Source: CANHCC01 sp040381555 (GTDB taxonomy: Bacteria; Bacteroidota; Bacteroidia; J057; RFSG01). Taken from it: a DNA stretch of 38,742 bases. The first letter of the stretch is position 1, and each line of letters begins with the position of its first letter. This document shows positions 32,572 to 38,742 of the stretch, one piece after another. The position numbers were made by a program, and so were the translations under genes. Location: positions 1 to 38,742 of the forward strand of contig JBEIHC010000014.1 of NCBI GenBank assembly GCA_040381555.1, written 5' to 3'. Below the pieces are notes generated by a model. That model made no database searches and was not told the origin of the DNA. It saw only the letters and a program-made list of their open reading frames with translations.

Positions 32572-34215
32572 ATGAAAAAACTACAATTAGTACTGGTTGC
32601 ATTTGTTTGCCTATTCTATGTTTCTTTGATTTCAGCACAATCTCTTTGTGCAGATTTTACCGGAACTACCCCACAATACCTGCAAGATATTACAGTAAAT
32701 AATACTCTTTACCCTGTAGGTACAGTAGTGTTTCAAACAGGGAATATTAAATTTAGAAAAGCGGGTATGCCCTGTCAGTTTATTTCAGCCTCAGGGGATA
32801 CACTTTGCTATATCGGGAAAATTGAAATGGATATTACTTCAGCTCCCTATCCTCAACGCCAACTAACCTATTATTCAATTATTACTCAGGGAATGATTGT
32901 CGATGGAGATACAATTTTTCAAAATTCCAATCCGGTACCTCAGTACAATGGAGTTGGATTCACAGTGAATTATTTAAACAATATATTTACCATTACCGGT
33001 GCTTTTGATACAGTACATATCTTCGGATCTACCAATTGTTTAAGTGCCGTATGTTTAGCCCCAGATACCGTTTCTACCCAGTCCTGTGCAGATTTTACAG
33101 GGACAACACCCCAATATTTACAGGATATTTCAATGAATAATACGCTGTATCCAATTGGAACCGTAGTGTTTCAGACGGGTGATATTAAATTTAGAAAAGC
33201 AGGTGTACCTTGTCAGTTTATTTCTGCCTCCGGCGATACTCTTTGTTACATCGGGAAAATTGAAATTGATGTTACTTCTGCTCCTTATCCTCAACGCCAA
33301 CTGACATTTTATTCCATTATTACACAAGGAATGATTGTGGATGGGGATACGATTTTTCAAAATTCCAATCCGGTACCTCAGTACAATGGAGTTGGATTCA
33401 CAGTGAATTATTTAAACAATATATTTACCATTACCGGTGCTTTTGATACAGTACATATCTTCGGATCTACCAATTGTTTAAGTTCCGTTTGTTTAGCTCC
33501 GGATAGCGTTTCTACTCAATCTTGTGCTGATTTCACGGGAACTACACCCCAATATTTACAGGATATTTCAATGAATAATACGCTGTATCCAATTGGAACA
33601 GTTGTATTTCAAACAGGAGATATTAAATTTAGAAAAGCAGGTGTACCCTGTCAGTTTATTTCAGCCTCAGGGGATACACTTTGCTATATCGGGAAAATTG
33701 AAATGGATATTACTTCAGCTCCCTATCCTCAACGCCAACTAACCTATTATTCAATTATTACTCAGGGAATGATTGTAGATGGAGATACAATTTTTCAAAA
33801 TTCCAATCCCGCACCCCAGTATAATGGCGTAGGATTTACGGTGAATTATTTAAATAATATATTTACCATTACAGGTGCTTTTGATACAGTACATATTTTT
33901 GGATCTACTAATTGTTTGAGCGCTGTTTGCTTAAGCAGTATACCCACCCAACAGGAATCCGAATTGTTGAATGCAAAGGATATTTTTGCACTATATCCCA
34001 ATCCTGCTGAAAATGAAATTATGGTGGTTAATGAATCTGAACAATCGGCAGATTTGCGCATTTTCTCTAATCAAGGAGAATTGATTTATTTCACTACAAT
34101 ATCATCCGGTAGAACACCCATAGCTATAAATCAATTTCAAAGCGGTATTTATTTTGTTCAGTTAACTACTCAAAATGGTCTTTCGTATTCAAAAAGACTG
34201 GTGGTTCGGAAATAA
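32572..34215 (+). CDS. secreted T9SS protein of three 146-residue repeats
   Basis: About 547 residues from ATG 32572 (a GTG at 32554 is in frame but precedes the signal peptide MKKLQLVLVAFVCLFYVSLISAQ). Three near-identical modules follow, starting at Cys codons 32647, 33085 and 33523, each exactly 438 bp. Each module begins CADFTGTTPQYLQDI, contains TVVFQTG, PCQFISASGDTLCYIGKIE and FTVNYLNNIFTITGAFDTVH, and ends FGSTNCL; four cysteines per module suggest disulfides. I do not recognise the module. The C-terminus (LYPNPAENEIMVVN, FQSGIYFVQLTTQNG) is a type A T9SS sorting domain. An adhesive or structural surface role is inference. Confidence 0.85.
   Translation: MKKLQLVLVAFVCLFYVSLISAQSLCADFTGTTPQYLQDITVNNTLYPVGTVVFQTGNIKFRKAGMPCQFISASGDTLCYIGKIEMDITSAPYPQRQLTYYSIITQGMIVDGDTIFQNSNPVPQYNGVGFTVNYLNNIFTITGAFDTVHIFGSTNCLSAVCLAPDTVSTQSCADFTGTTPQYLQDISMNNTLYPIGTVVFQTGDIKFRKAGVPCQFISASGDTLCYIGKIEIDVTSAPYPQRQLTFYSIITQGMIVDGDTIFQNSNPVPQYNGVGFTVNYLNNIFTITGAFDTVHIFGSTNCLSSVCLAPDSVSTQSCADFTGTTPQYLQDISMNNTLYPIGTVVFQTGDIKFRKAGVPCQFISASGDTLCYIGKIEMDITSAPYPQRQLTYYSIITQGMIVDGDTIFQNSNPAPQYNGVGFTVNYLNNIFTITGAFDTVHIFGSTNCLSAVCLSSIPTQQESELLNAKDIFALYPNPAENEIMVVNESEQSADLRIFSNQGELIYFTTISSGRTPIAINQFQSGIYFVQLTTQNGLSYSKRLVVRK
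32647..33960 (+). repeat. three in-frame 438-bp tandem repeats
   Basis: Units 32647-33084, 33085-33522 and 33523-33960 keep an exact 438-bp period. Identity is patchy: unit 3 matches unit 2 in its first ~90 bp, matches unit 1 almost base for base from about 33650 to 33810, and is distinct after that. Units 1 and 2 are identical from roughly 32915 to 33043 (33353-33481). Confidence 0.95.
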
Positions 34216-34226
34216 GCAAAAGCCTT

Positions 34227-34287
34227 GTGGTTAGTGGTTAGTTGTTAGTGGTTAGTTTTTAGTGATGAGTGGTTAGTGATTAGTGGT
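34227..34287 (+). repeat. GGTTAGT heptamer tract
   Basis: Degenerate tandem copies of a 7-bp unit (GGTTAGT, TGTTAGT, GATTAGT variants) start 11 bp after the stop of the repeat protein. The tract resembles slippage-prone 3' flanking repeats. It contains no ORF of note. Confidence 0.8.
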
Positions 34288-34335
34288 TGCTATTCCAATT
34301 TTAGTGATTTATCATGAATTGTGGGAGTCCTACTA

Positions 34336-34622
34336 CTCTGTAAAATCTGCGTAGCAAAATTGCATTACAAGTAATTCATTCCTATCTGTGTAATCTGCGG
34401 AAATTCTTATTTCGCCCTCTGACAAGTAATGTATAAATCTGAATGCTCTGTAAAATCTGCGTAACGAAACTGCATTACAATTTATCTATTCTATCTGTGC
34501 AATCTGCGGAAAAATAATTCCCCCTCTCACAAATAATCTATAAATCCAAATTCTCTGAAAAATCTGCGTAGCGAAATTGCGATACAATTTTATTATTCTA
34601 TTTGTGCAATCTGCGGAAAAAA
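34336..34622 (+). repeat. three imperfect ~108-bp tandem repeats with TCTGCG motifs
   Basis: Copies start at 34336, 34446 and 34553 (periods 110 and 107 bp; the third is cut after about 70 bp). Each starts CTCTGTAAAATCTGCGTA, has GCATTACAA-like sequence in the middle, and then ATCTGTGCAATCTGCGGAAA, so the AATCTGCG motif occurs twice per unit. They fill most of the 481-bp gap between the repeat protein and feoB. No gene is visible here. Confidence 0.85.
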
Positions 34623-34696
34623 CTACTATTCATTTCAAAATATTCACAAGGCTCCAATTCTCCTAAAATATTTGATCCGCATTATTCTGTATTTTC

Positions 34697-36757
34697 TTAC
34701 CCTAAAATTATCTGAGCAAACCATGCAGCCATCCAAGCTAGCACAGTAAGATAAACAAGCATAAAAAGGGGCCATTTCCACGAACCCGTTTCTCGTTTTG
34801 TAATTGCTAGGGTGCTCATACATTGCATCGCAAAAGCATAAAAAAGGATGAGCGCAATACCAGTTGCTAAAGTATAAACAGGTGTACCATCATCCTGAAA
34901 TACCTCTTTCTTCATTTGTTCCTTTAGGGTTACGGACTCTTCTGATGCATCGGAAGAGGCATATATAGTTGCCATCGTACCGACAAATACCTCTCTTGCA
35001 GCAAAAGATGCAATTAGGCCAATCCCGATTTTCCAATCAAAACCCAAAGGTCGAATTAAGGGTTCAATCCCTTTCCCTAAATATCCTGCATAGGATACTT
35101 CTAATAAATCTGCCTGCATTTGAGTTTCAATTTCAAGGACTTTTTCTTCGGAAATAGCAGTTGATTTTTCCGTTTCATATCTATTGATAATTCCTTGTCT
35201 TTTCTCTTCAGGTCCAAATGAAACTAAGAACCATAAAGCAATTGAAATGATCATGATAATTCTTCCTGCTTCCCACACAAATGCCCTACATTTATGGGCA
35301 ACAGTCAGAAATATATTTTTGAGGGAGGGGATTCTGTAGAGGGGTAACTCCAGAATGAATGGATGGGTTTCGTTTTTTTGTAAACGGCTTTTTAATACGA
35401 GGGCTACAATTAAAGCCATCACAAACCCCAATAAATATAATCCCAACATAATAAGTCCTCGTAGATTAATTATTCCTAGAAAGTATTGTTCAGGTATAAC
35501 CAACGAGATTAGTAGGGTATAAACCGGAATTCTAGCGGAACAACTCATCAAAGGCGTAACTAAAATAGTGATGAGTCTTTCTTTTTTGTCAGGAATGCCT
35601 CTGGCACTCATTATCGAGGGAATAGCACAGGCCATGCCTCCAATTAAAGGAATAATGGATCGACCATTCAGTCCAAACCGGCACATAATTCGATCCATTA
35701 AAAACACGACTCTAGCCATGTATCCTGATTCTTCCAGTACAGCAATAAATAGATACAGAAATGCAATTTGTGGGACGAATACAATTATTCCTCCAATACC
35801 TGATAAAATGCCATTTTGGGCTAAATCCCGAATATGACCTTCTGGAAGATATTGAGCCATCCAATTACCAGCTTCAGCAAATAGTAATTCTATCCATTCC
35901 ATTGGTTTTTCTGCCCAAGCAAAAATCGCCTGAAACATTAATGTTAGTGCAAGCAGAAAGATAATGTATCCCCCAATAGGGTGCGTTAGCCAGCGATCTG
36001 CTTTTTGAATCTTAGCAGTTGTTTTTTGGGCGTTTTTTTGAACAACTTCTTCTAGAATTTGATCTATTCTTGCATATCGATTCAACATATCCTGAATCAT
36101 TGCAGATTCGGAACGGTCAAATTCAGGAGCAGTACCTTTTTGGCCGAATTTTATCCATTGAATAAATTGCTGATAGGGTGTTCCATCAATAGCATTGGTC
36201 GGATGATCTATTGGCAGATTAAATTCTGTGCCAAATGTGCTTCCCGAAGGAAATGGGTTTGATAGAAAGTTTTTAAGTTCAGGTAAGCCAAATCCAGTTT
36301 GCACGGAGATAGGAAATACCGGGATCCCCAGGATTTGTGAGAGCAGAGCAAAATCAATTCTCTTTCCTGATTTTTCAAGTAAATCCGTCATGTTGACCAC
36401 CAGTATACAGGGTATGCCGGTATCCATGATTTGAGAACAGAGCAACAAAGAATTTCGCAAAGCCATGGCATCTGCCACCACTAAAACCTGATTGGGGTAA
36501 TCCGGATGACTCGGGTGACTTAGAATTTCAGCTGTTACAGCTTCATCTTCTGATTTTGGAAATAAGCTGTAAGTGCCGGGTAAATCGAAAAGGGGAATTT
36601 GTTGTCCATTCGGGAGTTCTATTTTACCGGAGGCTTTGTCCACCGTAACACCTGTGAAATTTCCGACCTTTTGGTTCAAGCCAGTGAGTGCATTGAATAG
36701 TGAGGTTTTTCCGGAATTGGGTTTACCTGCCAATGCCGTGATAGAGTGTTGCATCAT
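34697..36757 (-). CDS. feoB: ferrous iron transport protein B
   Basis: 686 residues. The N-terminal GTPase domain has G1 GKPNSGKTS (11-19), G3 DLPG (58-61) and G4 NMTD (122-125). After the regulatory linker the membrane part shows the FeoB gate motifs: GYMARVVFLMDRIMCRFGLNGRS, PLIGGMACAIPSIMSAR and PLMSCSARIPVY (with the conserved Cys), then a second gate motif around ASFAAREVFVGTMATIY. FeoB moves Fe2+ across the inner membrane. ATG 36757 overlaps the feoA stop as ATGA, showing coupling. The final codons and stop lie in TTAGGGTAAG, similar to the RAYT repeat core but not a convincing copy. Confidence 0.96.
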   Translation of the reverse strand: MMQHSITALAGKPNSGKTSLFNALTGLNQKVGNFTGVTVDKASGKIELPNGQQIPLFDLPGTYSLFPKSEDEAVTAEILSHPSHPDYPNQVLVVADAMALRNSLLLCSQIMDTGIPCILVVNMTDLLEKSGKRIDFALLSQILGIPVFPISVQTGFGLPELKNFLSNPFPSGSTFGTEFNLPIDHPTNAIDGTPYQQFIQWIKFGQKGTAPEFDRSESAMIQDMLNRYARIDQILEEVVQKNAQKTTAKIQKADRWLTHPIGGYIIFLLALTLMFQAIFAWAEKPMEWIELLFAEAGNWMAQYLPEGHIRDLAQNGILSGIGGIIVFVPQIAFLYLFIAVLEESGYMARVVFLMDRIMCRFGLNGRSIIPLIGGMACAIPSIMSARGIPDKKERLITILVTPLMSCSARIPVYTLLISLVIPEQYFLGIINLRGLIMLGLYLLGFVMALIVALVLKSRLQKNETHPFILELPLYRIPSLKNIFLTVAHKCRAFVWEAGRIIMIISIALWFLVSFGPEEKRQGIINRYETEKSTAISEEKVLEIETQMQADLLEVSYAGYLGKGIEPLIRPLGFDWKIGIGLIASFAAREVFVGTMATIYASSDASEESVTLKEQMKKEVFQDDGTPVYTLATGIALILFYAFAMQCMSTLAITKRETGSWKWPLFMLVYLTVLAWMAAWFAQIILG

Positions 36758-36999
36758 GACCGGAGTTTGATTAGGATAAGCTGGGAATCAGTATACCGGA
36801 GGGCAAACTGAATTTCTCCGCATTGATATGCCTTTGGGCCTTTGGCAGGAGCTTGAAATAGGCAACTTATCTCGGATTGATTGGCAATACCCAACTCGCT
36901 CAAAATTCTTTGGATTGGAGAGGAAAGAATGCTCTCAATCCTGCCATTTTCGCCAGGAGGAAGCTCGGAAAGAGGAATTAAAAGTTTATCTGAATTCAT
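36754..36999 (-). CDS. feoA: ferrous iron transport protein A (FeoA domain)
   Basis: 81 residues from ATG 36999 (an upstream in-frame start at 37071 adds a stretch unlike the family and overlaps the promoter). The FeoA SH3-like domain is visible: LIPLSELPPGENGRIESIL, IQRILSELGIANQSEISCL, GPKAYQCGEIQFALRYTDSQLILI. FeoA is a small cytoplasmic partner thought to act on FeoB. The stop overlaps the feoB ATG by 4 nt. Upstream, TAGTTTTG (37024-37017) preceded by TTTC 20 bp earlier is a likely promoter. No Fur box was recognised by eye. Confidence 0.92.
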   Translation of the reverse strand: MNSDKLLIPLSELPPGENGRIESILSSPIQRILSELGIANQSEISCLFQAPAKGPKAYQCGEIQFALRYTDSQLILIKLRS

Positions 37000-37016
37000 T
37001 CTAAATAAACGGAATG

Positions 37017-37048
37017 CAAAACTAACACCATTCCCGATAACGCCGAAA
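37017..37048 (-). promoter_or_regulatory. candidate promoter of feoAB
   Basis: On the minus strand TTTC (37048-37045), a 20-bp spacer and TAGTTTTG (37024-37017) match the Bacteroidota consensus with one mismatch at -33. The -7 box ends 17 bp before the feoA ATG. Confidence 0.5.
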
Positions 37049-37199
37049 AAGATTTGAACTAGGGCACCCAAGAGTCGATTTTACCATTTTTGAGAAAACG
37101 CTTTATTGTTTTGAAATTTCAAGTGAAATGGAATATCTATCAAGTGCTTACAGGATTTTCCTCTCCGGCCTGATTTGATACCATTCAGGTAAAAAAGAA

Positions 37200-37230
37200 T
37201 TTGGAACGAAAGCAAATTCCTGTAAATTAG
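37200..37230 (+). promoter_or_regulatory. candidate promoter of the 37242 gene
   Basis: TTTG (37200-37203), a 19-bp spacer and TAAATTAG (37223-37230), one mismatch in the -7 box. The box ends 11 bp before the ATG at 37242, so the leader would be very short. Confidence 0.45.
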
Positions 37231-37241
37231 CAGGGTAAACT

Positions 37242-38742
37242 ATGAAACCGTCACGACAAGTGAAAAAATATATATACGCCATATCAATTCTATGGCTTTC
37301 AGTCTTAGGATTGAATTTGCTGCAGGCTCAGCAAATGATTCAATTATATACAGAAGATTTCAATACCGGTGGAGGGTCTTTTACACTCAACACTACTGGT
37401 CCTGCTGCCAATAACGGCATCAATCAATTTGTTGTAAATAATCAATTTAATGGAGGGGTAAATTATCCTGTCACTACTCCCCAAACCAATACTACGAGTG
37501 GAACAATTGGAGGTGCGCCTTTTAGCTCCTATCTGCACATTCACGATCAGGCCTACGCGGGAACTGCAGCCAATGCGAATTATAATTCTAATGTAGCCTC
37601 AGACCGATTTGCAGCGATGAATCAGGGTTTCTGTACCTTAGGGCTCGAGCAGGTAACCCTCACTTTCTTTTATTTGGCAGAAGGTAACGCAACCGATTTT
37701 GGAGAATTGTATTACAGTTTGAATGGCGGGGCATCTTGGATTTCAACAGGCTATCAATTTAGTAATACCAATCTCTGGACCTATCAGATTGTAACCAATC
37801 CTGCTTTCGATAATCAACAGGATGTTCGTTTTGGTTTCAGATGGAAGAATTCAGCAAATGGCTCTGCTCCGTCCATGTCATTAGCTATCGACGATATCAT
37901 CGTCGTTGGAACCTATGACAATATCAATAGTCCTGTTACCATCAGTGTTACCAATGTTGCTCCTAATCCTGTGTGTCAGGGGGCGTTTTTGAGTATTCAA
38001 TATTCTTTATCGGCTCCTTTGTGTGCAGGTACTTATGCTATTGAAATGTCTAACTCAGCAGGAAATTTTGCCCCTGCTCAAAATATGGGCGTTTTTAATA
38101 TTGGCCCTAATACCACCACCGGAGGCATCAGTATTGTAATTCCCACAACTACTGCGCCCGGCAATTGTTATCGAGTTCGAATATCGCGACTGAGTCCTGC
38201 TCCGGCAATTACCGGAATTGCCTCAGTATGCTTTGTGGTACAAGCTTGCCCCAATACCATCACCACCCTTCAACCAGCAGTAACGCTCGGGCCGGATACT
38301 TTATGTGTTAATAGTGTCATCGATGTACCTTTCTACTCAACAGGTGCCTTCCTTGCAAATAATCAATATATAGCTCAACTTTCTGATGCCAATGGAAGTT
38401 TTGCCACCCCTCAAACAATTGGTTCAATTCCTGATCCCAATACCTATGACCCAACCTTGGGTTCCCCTCCTGGAAATGTTTCGGGTGTTGTGCCAGTTAC
38501 TCCTCCTGGATGTAATTATTATATCCGAGTAATTTCTACCAGCCCTTCAGTAATTCCTCCTCCCCCTTCCTATTTTGGTCCCTTCTGCATTCGCCAATGT
38601 GATATCGAAACAAATAACATCGTCGATATTACCATGTGTATTACTGCGGGTGTTGGCGCTGATAGCACGGTTCAAATTAATGTGAATTCTTGGAACAATA
38701 CCACTACCTACTGCCCTACCAATCAATTCCAAATTCAGGTGA
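37242..38742 (+). CDS. large secreted protein (partial, C-terminus beyond window)
   Basis: An open frame of 500 codons from ATG 37242 reaches the right edge without a stop. Signal peptide MKPSRQVKKYIYAISILWLSV...LLQAQ. The first mature domain (YTEDFNTGGGSFTLN ... TLTFFYLAEGNATDFGELYYS, VRFGFRWKNSANGSAPSMSLAIDDIIVVGT) has the look of a jelly-roll/MAM-like beta-sandwich. After about residue 230 come Ig/PKD-like repeats (VAPNPVCQGAFLSIQYSLS, GPDTLCVNSVIDVPFYSTG) rich in Thr, Asn and Pro. Similar Bacteroidota proteins end in T9SS sorting domains; that end is not visible here. A surface or adhesin role is inferred. Confidence 0.8.
   Translation, partial: MKPSRQVKKYIYAISILWLSVLGLNLLQAQQMIQLYTEDFNTGGGSFTLNTTGPAANNGINQFVVNNQFNGGVNYPVTTPQTNTTSGTIGGAPFSSYLHIHDQAYAGTAANANYNSNVASDRFAAMNQGFCTLGLEQVTLTFFYLAEGNATDFGELYYSLNGGASWISTGYQFSNTNLWTYQIVTNPAFDNQQDVRFGFRWKNSANGSAPSMSLAIDDIIVVGTYDNINSPVTISVTNVAPNPVCQGAFLSIQYSLSAPLCAGTYAIEMSNSAGNFAPAQNMGVFNIGPNTTTGGISIVIPTTTAPGNCYRVRISRLSPAPAITGIASVCFVVQACPNTITTLQPAVTLGPDTLCVNSVIDVPFYSTGAFLANNQYIAQLSDANGSFATPQTIGSIPDPNTYDPTLGSPPGNVSGVVPVTPPGCNYYIRVISTSPSVIPPPPSYFGPFCIRQCDIETNNIVDITMCITAGVGADSTVQINVNSWNNTTTYCPTNQFQIQV

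Overview
The window is chromosomal DNA of a Bacteroidota bacterium, probably from the Chitinophagia/Saprospiria/Sphingobacteriia part of the phylum. The evidence is several secreted proteins with type IX secretion (T9SS) sorting domains, a TonB-dependent receptor paired with a DUF4249 lipoprotein, a bacilliredoxin (YtxJ), the purH-mreBCD-mrdA-rodA order, almost no Shine-Dalgarno sequences, and promoters resembling TTTG-N19/20-TAnnTTTG. No tRNA, rRNA or CRISPR array was seen.

Layout. Positions 1-3741 hold a partial THUMP-like/PG_1098-type methyltransferase (minus), a tiny lipoprotein, ytxJ and the purine genes purN and purH. Positions 3766-9367 are the cell-elongation operon mreB-mreC-mreD-mrdA(PBP2)-rodA, with overlapping ends at mreD/mrdA and mrdA/rodA. 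A convergent minus-strand SPOR protein follows. From 10388 to 20059 all genes are on the minus strand: AI-2E family transporter, APC amino-acid permease, DEAD-box helicase, MarR regulator, TauE/SafE transporter, riboflavin synthase and a large gliding-motility-type (T9SS type B) surface protein. The plus-strand ribosomal cluster rplM-rpsI-rpsB (20261-21887) ends in a strong terminator.

Positions 21944-23257 are the accessory hot spot. A REP-associated HUH/Y1 tyrosine transposase (RAYT) lies between two clusters of a 17-bp tandem repeat with core CTTACCCTAAG, and a truncated T9SS sorting-domain coding remnant follows. A further 1.5 units of the repeat lie at 9383-9408 directly behind the SPOR gene. 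This looks like a RAYT with its own cognate dispersed repeat, and is the best candidate for an undescribed system here.

Next come the DUF4249/TonB-receptor pair (minus), recX, an NlpC/P60 lipoprotein, an unknown secreted protein and a GIN-domain (DUF2807) lipoprotein. An 886-bp intergenic region full of degenerate inverted repeats and hairpins follows. After it are a PNGase F-like T9SS protein and a T9SS protein made of three 146-residue repeats that look reshuffled by gene conversion. A repeat-rich gap (heptamer tract plus three ~108-bp tandem units) separates these from feoA-feoB (minus). The window ends inside another large secreted protein.

Functionally, most of the window is housekeeping: purine synthesis, the elongasome, ribosomal proteins, riboflavin and iron(II) uptake. 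Surface and export genes and several kinds of intergenic repeat are interspersed among these.
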